A stretch of DNA of 64,000 nucleotides from JAFAMS01 sp049520515 (lineage in GTDB: Bacteria > Vulcanimicrobiota > Vulcanimicrobiia > Vulcanimicrobiales > Vulcanimicrobiaceae): the NCBI GenBank assembly GCA_049520515.1, contig JBEKPS010000003.1, positions 248,001 through 312,000 on the forward strand, written 5' to 3'. Position 1 is the first letter of the stretch. Each line of letters opens with the position of its first letter. Made by a program: the position numbers and the translations under genes. Below the pieces are notes generated by a model. It was not told the origin of the DNA and searched no databases. It saw nothing but the letters and a program-made list of their open reading frames with translations. This document shows positions 9,211 to 17,071 of the stretch, piece after piece.

Positions 9211-9414
9211 CCCCGCCGTAGCGCGCTCGGCTTTCGGCTCAAATTCTTTGCCGACGAGATGCAGATTGATTTTCTGCTTCCCAAAGTGCACTGCGGTGCG
9301 GCCCTCTCCGAACGTCTCAAATTTCATCCCGAGCACGTCACAATAAAACTTGCGCGTCACCTCGAGGTCGCGCACGGTGAGTACGAAATGGTCGAGCGAG
9401 TCGATAACGATCAT
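9031..9414 (-). CDS. VOC-family (glyoxalase/bleomycin-resistance fold) protein, GLOD5/STM3117-like
   Basis: This 127-residue protein is one VOC module pair. It opens with DHFVLTVRDLEVTRKFYCDVLGM and carries FGKQKINLH and the closing DPDLNLIEISN. The QKINLH plus GEGRTAVHFG pattern matches the GLOD5/STM3117-like subgroup, whose physiological substrate is not well established. It follows the 8-oxoguanine deaminase gene by 9 bp on the same strand, so the two are probably cotranscribed. Its 3' end overlaps the xanthine dehydrogenase reading frame tail-to-tail by 180 bp. The VOC sequence is conserved right up to its stop, so this is the genuine coding sense in the overlap. Confidence 0.85.
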   Translation of the reverse strand: MIVIDSLDHFVLTVRDLEVTRKFYCDVLGMKFETFGEGRTAVHFGKQKINLHLVGKEFEPKAERATAGSGDLCFLTSVPLDTVIETLRSNGIAILQGPVPKTGAQGPIRSVYVRDPDLNLIEISNLI

Positions 9415-9423
9415 TGGTCTCCT

Positions 9424-10773
9424 CTAGACGAGTGCCCGAGCGAGTTCGTTGTGCCGCGCGACGAGAGAATCCACATCGACGCCGACCAGGCTTCCTTCGC
9501 GAACGCGCACCTTTCCCGCAATGATGCTGAGATCGACGTTCGGTGTGCGACAAAAGACAAGTGCCGCAAGCGGATCGTGTATCGCACCGCCCGCCAAGGG
9601 TAACGAATCGAGACGAATGCCGACGAAATCCGCGGCCATGTTCGGTGCGAGATAGCCGATATCGTCGCGCCCGAGAACCATCGCGCCGCCGCGTGTCGCA
9701 AGGCGCAATGCATCGCGCGCCGAGAGCGCATCCGCGCCGTGCACGACGCGCTGCAGGAGCATCGCCGCTCGTGTCTCGTCGAGGAGGTGCGAGGCGTCGT
9801 TTGAGGCGGATCCGTCGACACCGATGCCGACCCGCATTCCGGCGCGATGCTGCGCCAGAATCGGTGCGATCCCGGAGCCGAGCCGCATGTTGGAGCTCGG
9901 ACAATGCGCGACGCCGGTTCGCGAGCGTCCTAAGAGCTCGATCTCATCGTCATTCATCACGATTCCGTGCGCGTACCAGACGTCGGGCCCAGTCCAGTCG
10001 AGAGTGGCGGCGAGGGCGATGGGGCGCTTTCCGAAGTGTTCGAGACAATACGCCTCTTCGTCGTGCGTTTCGCAGAGATGCGTGTGCAGCGTCAGCCCAC
10101 GTGCGCGCGCCAGCTCGGCACTTTGCCGCATCAGATCGGTCGAAACCGAGAATGGCGAGCACGGCGCAACGACGATGCGGGTCATCGCAAAGCGTGCGGG
10201 GTCATGATAGGCGTCGATCACGCGGACACAATCGCGCAGGATCGCATCCTCGTCCTCGACCAGCGCGTCGGGCGGGAGGCCGCCTTTCGACTGTCCGATC
10301 GACATCGAACCGCGCGACGCGTGAAAGCGCAAACCCATCTGACGTGCAACGTCGATTTGATCGTCGAGGCGCGCCCCGTTCTTCCAAATGTAGCCGTGAT
10401 CTGCGGCGGTCGTGCACCCGGAAAGGATCAGCTCGGAGATCGCGATCGCAGTTGCGGAGCGGACGCCATCGGCCGTGATCCGGCCCCAGATCGGGTAGTG
10501 CGCGACCAGCCACGGGAACAGCGGTGCGTCTTGAGCGACCGGGAGATTGCGCGTTAGCGTTTGGAAGAAGTGATGGTGCGTGTTGACGAGCCCCGGAAGG
10601 ACGACCATCCCCGTCGCGTCGATCGTGTCGTCGGCGCGGGACGGCAGACCAGCGCTTGGGCCGACGTACTCGATGACGCCGTCGCGCACGAAGATACCGC
10701 CGTCCTCGAAGGTGCGATCGGAATCGTCGAAAGTCGCGAGCAGGTGCGCATTGCGCAGGAGAAGCGTCGTCAT
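9424..10773 (-). CDS. 8-oxoguanine deaminase-like amidohydrolase (COG0402 family)
   Basis: This 449-residue TIM-barrel metallo-deaminase carries NTHHHFFQTLTRNL (HxH metal ligands), HTHLCETHDEE, WYAHGIVM and GVDGSASNDASHLLDE. The last motif, and the later ATRGGAMVLGRDDIG, fit the 8-oxoguanine deaminase/hydroxyatrazine-hydrolase branch better than guanine deaminase. Deamination of 8-oxoguanine gives urate, which the neighbouring uraD-puuD-uraH genes would consume. The ATG at 10773 was chosen because the protein homology begins there (MTTLLLRNAHLL); upstream in-frame sequence is unlike the family. It is divergent from uraD with a 30-bp gap. Confidence 0.82.
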   Translation of the reverse strand: MTTLLLRNAHLLATFDDSDRTFEDGGIFVRDGVIEYVGPSAGLPSRADDTIDATGMVVLPGLVNTHHHFFQTLTRNLPVAQDAPLFPWLVAHYPIWGRITADGVRSATAIAISELILSGCTTAADHGYIWKNGARLDDQIDVARQMGLRFHASRGSMSIGQSKGGLPPDALVEDEDAILRDCVRVIDAYHDPARFAMTRIVVAPCSPFSVSTDLMRQSAELARARGLTLHTHLCETHDEEAYCLEHFGKRPIALAATLDWTGPDVWYAHGIVMNDDEIELLGRSRTGVAHCPSSNMRLGSGIAPILAQHRAGMRVGIGVDGSASNDASHLLDETRAAMLLQRVVHGADALSARDALRLATRGGAMVLGRDDIGYLAPNMAADFVGIRLDSLPLAGGAIHDPLAALVFCRTPNVDLSIIAGKVRVREGSLVGVDVDSLVARHNELARALV

Positions 10774-10803
10774 AGCGAAGATGGGCCGGATGCGGAGCGT
10801 GCG

Positions 10804-11307
10804 ATGACGATCGCCGATCTCAATGCGGCCGAGCGGCCTTCGTTCGTCGCGGCGGTCGGCTTCGCTTTCGAGAGCTCGCCCTGGATCGCGGAGCTCGCGT
10901 CCGAGCAGCGGCCCTTTGCCGACCTCGATGCGCTCAGTGCGTGCATGAATGCTATCGTGGCCGGGAGCTCGCTCGAGCGTCGCATTGCGTTGATCGCGGC
11001 ACATCCCGATCTGGCAGGTCGCGTCGCGCGCGAAGGACGGCTAACGCCGGCGTCGACGAGCGAACAGACCTCCGCGGGTCTCGATCGGCTAAGCGCCGAG
11101 GAGATCGTACGATTCGATGTACTCAACGCTGAGTATCGCGAACGTTTCGGATTCCCGTTCGTCATCTGCGTGCGCCAACAGACGAAGAGCTCGATACTGG
11201 AAGCCCTGGAGCGCCGAGCCAAAAACGATCGCAATACGGAAGTTGCAACAGCCCTAAGTGAAATCGGCAAGATCGCGCGCTTGCGTTTGCACGACGTGAT
11301 CGAATGA
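10804..11307 (+). CDS. uraD: 2-oxo-4-hydroxy-4-carboxy-5-ureidoimidazoline (OHCU) decarboxylase
   Basis: This 167-residue helical enzyme decarboxylates OHCU to S-allantoin, the last step of the urate oxidase pathway. The catalytic-His motif AAHPDLAG (His67) and the conserved LNAEYRERFGFPFVICVR are present. The ATG at 10804 gives the normal family length; the open frame upstream of it does not resemble the family. It is the first gene of the uraD-puuD-uraH operon, overlapping puuD by ATGA. All enzymes for urate to S-allantoin are therefore encoded together. Confidence 0.93.
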   Translation: MTIADLNAAERPSFVAAVGFAFESSPWIAELASEQRPFADLDALSACMNAIVAGSSLERRIALIAAHPDLAGRVAREGRLTPASTSEQTSAGLDRLSAEEIVRFDVLNAEYRERFGFPFVICVRQQTKSSILEALERRAKNDRNTEVATALSEIGKIARLRLHDVIE

Positions 11308-12488
11308 CGTCGTACGTACTGGATTGGCTCAGCTTGCTCTTGCGATGGTTTCATCTGACCATCGGCATATCGTGGATCGGCGCCTCGTTCTACTTTGTCT
11401 GGCTCGACAACAATTTGCTGCCGGCGAAAAATCCTGACGACACCGCAAATGGTGTTTCCGGCGAACTGTGGTCGGTGCATGGCGGCGGGTTCTATCACAA
11501 TCAGAAGTATCCGACCGGTCCGAAGCGCGAGCCGCTTACGGAGCATCTGCACTGGTTCAAATGGGAAGCGTACTCGACGTGGCTTTCCGGTATGGCGATG
11601 CTGGCTATTGTCTATTGGGCCAGCGCAAGCACGCTGCTCATCGACAAGAGCATTCTCGATCTGACGCCGGCCGAGGCGATCGGGATCAGTGCCGGCTCGA
11701 TCGTCATCGGATGGCTGATCTACGATGCACTGTGCAAAGTGCTCGAGCGTCAACCGATCGCGCTCGGCATCGCGGTCTATGCATTTCTCGTTTTCGCAGC
11801 TTGGGGTCTCTCGCACGTCTTCAGCGCGCGCGCAGCCTACATTCATGTGGGCGCAATCATCGGTACGATCATGGTCGCCAACGTTGCAATGGTGATCATC
11901 CCCGGTCAGCGCCGCATGCTCGCGCAAATTCGAAAGGGAGAGAATCCGGATCCACGTCCGGGCCTGCTCGGCAAAACGCGCTCCGTCCACAACACCTATT
12001 TCACGCTGCCGGTCCTCTTCACGATGATCAGCAATCACTACCCGATGACGTACGGAAGCGCGTTCGGATGGGAAGCACTTGCGGTTCTCAGCTTCGCATC
12101 GATTCTCGTGCGGCAGTTCTTCTTGTTCACGCACAAGCAGCGTTATCTTCCGTGGCTTTTGGTCGGGGCGGGCCTCCTCGTGATCGTTGTTGCGCTCGTG
12201 CTCGCGCCGCGACCGGCGGCAGTTTCGAAAACCGTGACCTTCTCGGATGTGCAGCCGATTTTCAACCAGCGCTGCACGGTCTGTCATGCACAGCATCCGA
12301 CGCAGGCCGGATTTACGGCGCCGCCGGAGGGCGTGCTGCTCGATACGCCGGAGCACATCAGAGACAATGCTGCGCGTATCGAAGCTCAGGCGGTTCTTAC
12401 GCAGAATATGCCGCTTGGAAATGTCACCAACATGACGAAGGATGAACGTGCGCAGATCGGCGCATGGATTTCGGAAGGCGCACCCTGA
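11304..12488 (+). CDS. puuD: Membrane urate oxidase/hydroxylase of the PuuD type with C-terminal cytochrome c
   Basis: This 394-residue integral membrane protein has roughly eight hydrophobic segments within residues 1-300, then a c-type haem motif C324-T-V-C327-H328 in the C-terminal domain. The N-terminal FHLTIGISWIGASFYFVWLDN and the ELWSVHGGGFYH stretch are typical of PuuD. The family oxidises urate to 5-hydroxyisourate and passes electrons to the respiratory chain, so no peroxide is formed. It is coupled to uraD (ATGA) and uraH (TGATG). This replaces soluble uricase in the pathway. Confidence 0.92.
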   Translation: MTSYVLDWLSLLLRWFHLTIGISWIGASFYFVWLDNNLLPAKNPDDTANGVSGELWSVHGGGFYHNQKYPTGPKREPLTEHLHWFKWEAYSTWLSGMAMLAIVYWASASTLLIDKSILDLTPAEAIGISAGSIVIGWLIYDALCKVLERQPIALGIAVYAFLVFAAWGLSHVFSARAAYIHVGAIIGTIMVANVAMVIIPGQRRMLAQIRKGENPDPRPGLLGKTRSVHNTYFTLPVLFTMISNHYPMTYGSAFGWEALAVLSFASILVRQFFLFTHKQRYLPWLLVGAGLLVIVVALVLAPRPAAVSKTVTFSDVQPIFNQRCTVCHAQHPTQAGFTAPPEGVLLDTPEHIRDNAARIEAQAVLTQNMPLGNVTNMTKDERAQIGAWISEGAP

Positions 12489-12814
12489 TGCTCTCGACAC
12501 ACGTGCTGGATACGTCGCGCGGCGGACCGGCGGCCGGCGTCAATGTGAGGTTGTACCACGTCGGTGCCGAGCGCACCGAGCTCGCGCGCGGGACCACCGA
12601 TGTTGACGGCCGCATCGCTGCACCCTTCGGCGGAACACTCGCGTCGGGCTGGTACGAACTCGTCTTTGCGGTCGGCGCGTACTTTGCAAGCGCGGGATCT
12701 GCGACGTTTTACGACGAGATTCCGGTGCGATTTCGCGTTGACGTCGGGGAAGAGCGGTATCATGTCCCGCTGCTGATCTCGCCCTGGGCCTACTCGACCT
12801 ATCGGGGTAGTTAG
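12488..12814 (+). CDS. uraH: 5-hydroxyisourate hydrolase (transthyretin-like)
   Basis: This 108-residue protein is a transthyretin-related hydrolase turning 5-hydroxyisourate into OHCU. Signature elements are the N-terminal STHVLDTSRG (His5), YHVPLLISPWAYSTYRGS at the C-terminus, and the terminal tetrapeptide YRGS that distinguishes the enzyme from transthyretin. The ATG at 12488 overlaps the puuD TGA by one base and matches the family N-terminus. The 3' end overlaps the convergent gene by four bases (TTAG). No export signal is seen, so it acts in the cytoplasm. Confidence 0.95.
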   Translation: MLSTHVLDTSRGGPAAGVNVRLYHVGAERTELARGTTDVDGRIAAPFGGTLASGWYELVFAVGAYFASAGSATFYDEIPVRFRVDVGEERYHVPLLISPWAYSTYRGS

Positions 12815-13188
12815 GAAGTTTTCGCGGCTTTGTACGCCGCCCAGCCGCCGTAGTTCGAGATGTCGGGATAGCCGCGTTCTTCGATGAGTTTTCGCGGATA
12901 GATCATCGCCGACGCGGTCGAGCCGTCGTCGAGAATAATCGTCCCTTCATATAAGTCGGGTGGTTCGTTCGCAAGGAGATGCTCGTGCTGCTCGGGGGTA
13001 AACTCGTAGAGCTCACCCGCAATCGAGACTCCGCCGATGCCGACTTCGTAGATCCCGGGGTGCTGGTCGCGAACCGAGTGGAGGCGGTAACGCGGGGCCG
13101 TCCGCGCTTCCCGGACGAAGCGCGCGTCGCCCAGATTCTTGTGGTCAGGCTGGCCGCGAAGCGCCGAACCGCAAATGAAGAAGTTCAT
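12811..13188 (-). CDS. Allophanate hydrolase-related small protein (gamma-glutamylcyclotransferase-like fold)
   Basis: This 125-residue protein resembles the C-terminal domain of allophanate hydrolase, found alone in the AHRP group: FFICGSALRGQPDHKNL, TAPRYRLHSV, and DISNYGGWAAYKAAK at the end. The isolated domain lacks the amidase part, so it cannot itself be an allophanate hydrolase. It is probably the last gene of the puuE-amidohydrolase operon (11 bp after the amidohydrolase stop), which implies a role with ureides or urea-derived intermediates. The precise function is unknown. Confidence 0.7.
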   Translation of the reverse strand: MNFFICGSALRGQPDHKNLGDARFVREARTAPRYRLHSVRDQHPGIYEVGIGGVSIAGELYEFTPEQHEHLLANEPPDLYEGTIILDDGSTASAMIYPRKLIEERGYPDISNYGGWAAYKAAKTS

Positions 13189-13199
13189 TCGCCCGGTGA

Positions 13200-14423
13200 T
13201 TACGCCCCGAGGTCCCGGTCAACCTCGACGAGCGCGGCCGCAAGTGTTTCGACCCCGAGCTCGAGGTCCGTGTCCGAGGTCTTCTCGACGCCGACGTGAC
13301 TGACGCCGCCGATGCTCGGGACGAAGATCATTGCCACAGGTGCGATCGCAGCGATGCACATCGTATCATGGCCCGCGCCGCTGGGAACGTCCATGCTGCG
13401 CGCGCCGATTGAATTCGCCGCGCGCCGAACCGCTTCGCGCATGTGCGGCGTCATCGGCGTCGCTGTGCGTCCTTCAAGGGCCTCGATCGACGCGCGTACG
13501 CCACGGATTGTCTTGGCTCGCGCGATCGCATCGCGTAACGTCTGCTCGATCGCATCAACGTGCGCGTCGTTCGGCGAGCGCATGTCGACGCTGAACGTGA
13601 CGCGTGACGGAATCACATTCGTCGATCCGGGTTCAACCGTCATCCGGCCGACGGTGACGACCGCCTCGTCGAGGGCGCGCGCGGTCGATTCGATCGCAAG
13701 AATGATCTCGGCCGCACCGCCGAGCGAATCCGAACGGATCGCCATCGGTACGGTTCCGGCATGACCGCTTCCGCCATCGAGCGTTACGCGAAAGCGCCGC
13801 TGCGACGCGATCGCGGTGACAATGCCGAGACGCACGCCGGCACGTTCGAGAATCGGACCTTGCTCGACGTGAAGCTCGACGTATCCCGCGATGGTGTTGT
13901 TTGCGCGTTGCGGCACGTCGCGTAGCAGACCTCCGGCTTCGCTTGCGAGCGCATCGCGAAGCGTTGTTCCGGCCTCGTCCGCAAGCGCGAGTGCAGCGTC
14001 GGCCGGTGTGAGGCCCGCGAAGACGGCGCTCCCCAAACATCCGAGCGGAAAACGGCTTCCTTCCTCGCCGGCCCATGCCGTAGCTTCGATCGGATGTTCG
14101 GTTGTGATGTTCCGCGCATCGAGAAGTTCGAGCGCGCACATTGCGCCAACAACGCCGTACGCGCCGTCATATGCGCCACCGGTCTTTACGGTGTCGAGAT
14201 GCGAGCCCGCGAGAATCGGAGCGGCGTCCTTGCGTTTGCCATCGCGGCGTGCAAACAGATTGCCGACACGATCCTGCGAGAGCGTGTACTTGTTCGCGCG
14301 CGCCCAGCTTGCAAAGTGTTCGCGTGCCGCGCGCTCTTCCGGAGTTGCCAAGCCCCGATCGATCCCGCCCGGATAGCGCCCGAGTATCGAAAGCTGCGCC
14401 AGCCGTTCGACGACCGTGCTAAT
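13200..14423 (-). CDS. Allantoate amidohydrolase / N-carbamoyl-amino-acid hydrolase family (M20)
   Basis: This binuclear metallohydrolase shows GSHLDTVKTGGAYDGAYG, WAGEEGSRFP, YVELHVEQGPILE and GAGHDTMCIA, the metal and dimer-interface motifs of the HyuC/AllC branch of M20. Behind allantoinase it most likely converts allantoate to ureidoglycolate and ammonia. Family-like sequence (ERLAQLSILGRYPGGIDRGLATPEE) extends upstream of the only TTG start (14351). The frame then has no ATG, GTG or TTG, but an ATT at 14423 sits six bases after GAGG and overlaps the puuE stop (ATTAG). I use that start, which gives 407 residues; the TTG start would give 383. Confidence 0.85.
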   Translation of the reverse strand: MSTVVERLAQLSILGRYPGGIDRGLATPEERAAREHFASWARANKYTLSQDRVGNLFARRDGKRKDAAPILAGSHLDTVKTGGAYDGAYGVVGAMCALELLDARNITTEHPIEATAWAGEEGSRFPLGCLGSAVFAGLTPADAALALADEAGTTLRDALASEAGGLLRDVPQRANNTIAGYVELHVEQGPILERAGVRLGIVTAIASQRRFRVTLDGGSGHAGTVPMAIRSDSLGGAAEIILAIESTARALDEAVVTVGRMTVEPGSTNVIPSRVTFSVDMRSPNDAHVDAIEQTLRDAIARAKTIRGVRASIEALEGRTATPMTPHMREAVRRAANSIGARSMDVPSGAGHDTMCIAAIAPVAMIFVPSIGGVSHVGVEKTSDTDLELGVETLAAALVEVDRDLGA

Positions 14424-15348
14424 GTCGTGCCTCGGGCGGATGGTTTGCGATCCAATGGCGTGCGATATCGACCCGTTTGCAGACCCATACGTCTTCGTGC
14501 TTTCCGACGTGATCGAGGAAGCGTTCGAGCGCGGCTGAGCGCCCTGGGCGTCCGGCCAGGCGGCAGTGCAGTCCGACCGACATCATTTTCGGTGCCGTCT
14601 TGCCTTCGCGATAGAGCACGTCGAATGCATCGCGCATGTATTCGAAGTAGCCGCTCGGCGACGAGAACCCGGGTGGAACGGAAAACTTCATGTCGTTCAC
14701 GTCGAGGGTGTACGGAATGACGAGATGATCTTTTCCGGAGACCTTCACCCAGTAGGGCAGATCGTCGTTGTACGCATCTGAATCATAAAGAAAGCCGCCC
14801 TCTTCGACGACGAGCCGGCGCGTGTTCAGACTCGGCGCGTAGCGGCAATACCAGCCATAGGGACGCTCGCCGATCAATTTTTCGATCGATGCAACGGCGC
14901 GACGCATCTGCTCGCGCTCCTCGGCTTCGCTCATATTCTGGAATCCGATCCAGCGCCAGCCGTGCGAGCACACTTCGTGTCCGGCCGTTCGGATCGCAGC
15001 CGCTGCGTCCGGATTGCGTTCGAGCGCGAGCGCGGCGCCGAATACGGTGACGTTGAGCTTGCGTTCCTCAAAGATGCGCATCAGTCGCCAGAAGCCGGCG
15101 CGGCTTCCATATTCGTAGATCGACTCGACGATCAAATCGCGCTTGCCGGGGCCGAGCGTCGCGCCCGGTACTTCGGTCAGATAGGTTTCCGAGGTGTCAT
15201 CGCCCTCACCGATTGCGTATTCCGAGCCTTCCTCATAGTTCATCACGATCTGGACAGCCAGACGCGCGCCGTTCGGCCAACGCGGATGCGGTGGCTGGGC
15301 GCCATAACCGGAAAAATCCCGGGGATGATCGTAGTGATGCGACGACAT
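14419..15348 (-). CDS. puuE: PuuE-type allantoinase (polysaccharide deacetylase superfamily)
   Basis: This 309-residue NodB-like hydrolase opens allantoin to allantoate. It is unrelated to the amidohydrolase-type allantoinase. Family features include FSGYGAQPPHPRWPNGARLAVQ, NYEEGSE, AGHEVCSHGWRW (metal-binding histidine region) and YCRYAPSLNTRRL. The ATG at 15348 gives the usual N-terminus (SSHHYDHPRDFSGYG); the open frame upstream is basic and unlike the family. First gene of a minus-strand operon, divergent from a VOC gene with a 38-bp gap. Confidence 0.93.
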   Translation of the reverse strand: MSSHHYDHPRDFSGYGAQPPHPRWPNGARLAVQIVMNYEEGSEYAIGEGDDTSETYLTEVPGATLGPGKRDLIVESIYEYGSRAGFWRLMRIFEERKLNVTVFGAALALERNPDAAAAIRTAGHEVCSHGWRWIGFQNMSEAEEREQMRRAVASIEKLIGERPYGWYCRYAPSLNTRRLVVEEGGFLYDSDAYNDDLPYWVKVSGKDHLVIPYTLDVNDMKFSVPPGFSSPSGYFEYMRDAFDVLYREGKTAPKMMSVGLHCRLAGRPGRSAALERFLDHVGKHEDVWVCKRVDIARHWIANHPPEARH

Positions 15349-15386
15349 CGACGGGGTCGTTTCGGCACCGCGCCGTAGTGTCCGCC

Positions 15387-15779
15387 ATGGCTTGGAAACT
15401 TGGCACCGTCGGCCACTTCGGAATTCGCGTGCGCGATCCCAAGAAGAGCGCGCGCTGGTGGGTGCACAACATCGGCATGCGCGTGGCGTTTGAATTCGAG
15501 GACGGCGTCGCAATCGAAAGCAACGACGTGACAATCGTCCTGCACGAAGGGGTTCCGCATCCGGGAATCTTCGGACACATGTCGTTCCACCTGAACTCGA
15601 TGGACGAGCTGCGCGAAGCGCTCGAAGATCTGCGCGAGAAGGGCGTCAAGCTGGAAGATCCCGGCAACGAGATCGGTCCTGAAGCGCCGGGTTCGCCGCA
15701 TCTCGCGTTGTGGTTTCACGATCCCGACGGTTATCGTTGGGAGCTGTCCGTCCAAAACGGCGCGAAAGAAAAGCGCTGA
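15387..15779 (+). CDS. VOC-family protein (glyoxalase fold)
   Basis: This 130-residue single VOC-domain protein begins GHFGIRVRDPKKSARWWVHNIGM and ends with DPDGYRWELSV, the usual metal-binding glyoxalase-superfamily pattern. His and Glu positions typical of a metal centre are present (GHFG, GHMSFH, WELS). The substrate is unknown; dioxygenases, glyoxalases and resistance proteins share the fold. The ATG was chosen because homology starts at once. It is divergent from puuE and overlaps the next gene by four bases. Confidence 0.78.
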   Translation: MAWKLGTVGHFGIRVRDPKKSARWWVHNIGMRVAFEFEDGVAIESNDVTIVLHEGVPHPGIFGHMSFHLNSMDELREALEDLREKGVKLEDPGNEIGPEAPGSPHLALWFHDPDGYRWELSVQNGAKEKR

Positions 15780-16705
15780 GTCTTCACGCGGTCATCTCGA
15801 TCGGGACGAACTCGACGCGTCTGCTGATCGTTCGCGAAAGTGTCGATGGAAGGCTCGAACCGGTCGTCCATCATTCGATCGGGACGCGCTTGGGCGCAAA
15901 ACTCATGGAGGCCGGTCCCCTCGATCCCGAGGCTCGCGACCGGACGCTCGGCGTGATCGAGGACTACGCCCGCGAAGTGCAGAGCCACGGCGCTGACGCC
16001 GCGGCAATCGCAACGAGTGCGATGCGGCGCGCATCGGACGGCAGCGAGTTCGCACAGGAAGTGGAGCGTCGTGTCGGAGCCCGACTCGAGATTCTTTCGG
16101 GACCGCGAGAAGCTGAGCTTTCGTTCATTGGTGCGACATCCAACCGCAAGCACGACGGCGAGCTCGTTGGTGTGATCGACATCGGCGGTGGCAGCACGGA
16201 GTACGCGTCCGGTAAAGTGCAGGTTGAAGAACGCGTTTCGTGCGAGATCGGTGCCGTTCGATTGTCGGAAGCAATTCCCGCATTGCTCGGCGCGGACGTT
16301 CCCAGTGACACTCCGGCACTCGAAGAAGAAGCGCGTGCGTTTGCGCGCATTAGGCTCGCGCCACTCAAGGATTTCCTTCGCCCGTCTGTCGTGTTCGCGG
16401 TCGGTGGAACGATATTCAACGCTGCGGCGATCGTCGCGGATCGCGATCGCGAGGACATCGACGGCATCATCCTGTCGCGTGCAACGCTCACGGATCTGGC
16501 GCGAAGGTTCCTCGCGATGGATGCACCGGTGCGTCGCGTGCAGCCGCGCATCACTCCACAGCGTGCAGACATCTTCCCAGCTGGCCTGTTGATCGCCGAC
16601 GAAGCACTGGGTATCCTCGATCTCGATCGATTCACCGTCTCACAACGCGACTTACTGTATGGATACTTGATCGAGAAGTATCTCTCGTCGAGGGACAGCG
16701 ACTAG
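15776..16705 (+). CDS. Ppx/GppA-family exopolyphosphatase / pppGpp phosphohydrolase
   Basis: The protein has the actin-like ATPase fold of Ppx/GppA: the N-terminal phosphate loop VISIGTNSTRLLIV and the second loop GVIDIGGGSTEYASG. At about 309 residues it is a short, two-domain form lacking the HD domain of longer homologues. The family hydrolyses polyphosphate ends or pppGpp, linking to the stringent response. Homology starts a few residues after CTG 15776, which overlaps the VOC stop as CTGA. The only standard in-frame starts (GTG 15710, TTG 15737) lie inside the VOC gene and would add a basic tail. The CTG start is therefore my inference. Confidence 0.8.
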   Translation: MSLHAVISIGTNSTRLLIVRESVDGRLEPVVHHSIGTRLGAKLMEAGPLDPEARDRTLGVIEDYAREVQSHGADAAAIATSAMRRASDGSEFAQEVERRVGARLEILSGPREAELSFIGATSNRKHDGELVGVIDIGGGSTEYASGKVQVEERVSCEIGAVRLSEAIPALLGADVPSDTPALEEEARAFARIRLAPLKDFLRPSVVFAVGGTIFNAAAIVADRDREDIDGIILSRATLTDLARRFLAMDAPVRRVQPRITPQRADIFPAGLLIADEALGILDLDRFTVSQRDLLYGYLIEKYLSSRDSD

Positions 16706-16731
16706 GGCGGACGAACTGAGCGTTGTCATCA

Positions 16732-17025
16732 GGGGTGGTGGCGGAATCGGTAGACGCAGCAGACTTTTATTGGAGCCGATCGTTTGGAAACGGCGATCGG
16801 GATGCGCTCAAATTCGGTGAACTCTTCCGTCGCACAGACGATGACAACGCCGAGCCAAGCCGTTTAAACGGAAGGTGTAGAGACTGGACGGGCGCGGCCT
16901 ACGTGAGAACTCTCATACGGTCAAGGCACAGTCCGGACCACAAACGCGGAGCGGTGGCGAAAGCCATAGTGGTAAGAAAATCTGCAGCCCGAAAGGGCGT
17001 CCGAGTTCGAGTCTCGGCCACCCCA
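16732..17025 (+). tRNA. tRNA-Leu(UAA), interrupted by a group I intron
   Basis: The exons fold into a complete 84-nt leucine tRNA. The acceptor stem GGGGTGG (16732-16738) pairs with CCACCCC (17018-17024) plus A73. The D stem is GCG/CGC, the anticodon stem GCAGA (16759-16763) pairs with TCTGC (16981-16985), the long variable arm is AGCCCGAAAGGGCGT, and the T stem is CCGAG/CTCGG around TTCGAGT. The anticodon loop reads CTT in the 5' exon and AAAA in the 3' exon, giving anticodon TAA split after U34. CCA is not encoded. The intron is annotated separately. Confidence 0.95.
16767..16976 (+). ncRNA. Group I intron (IC3-like) in the tRNA-Leu(UAA) anticodon loop
   Basis: This 210-nt intron lies between U34 and A35, the position used by cyanobacterial and plastid tRNA-Leu introns. 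It ends in G (16976) as group I introns require. The 5' exon CTT can pair with GAG just inside the intron, giving the U-G splice pair of P1. Conserved core strings are visible: Q-like CGCCGAGCCAAGCC (about 16848-16861), R-like GTGTAGAGACTGGACGGG (about 16875-16892) and S-like AAGGCACAGTCCGG (about 16923-16936), with ACT/AGT pairing for P7. No homing endonuclease ORF is present. Self-splicing is inferred, not shown. Confidence 0.9.
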
Positions 17026-17071
17026 TGTACGACGACCGAAACAAGCAGCGCGCGCAACCCGTAAGGCGAGG

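Noticed and set aside
10770..12500. Minus-strand open frame of 576 codons
   Set aside because: It is antisense to uraD and puuD, which have strong family motifs including CxxCH; the translation is low-complexity Arg/His-rich.
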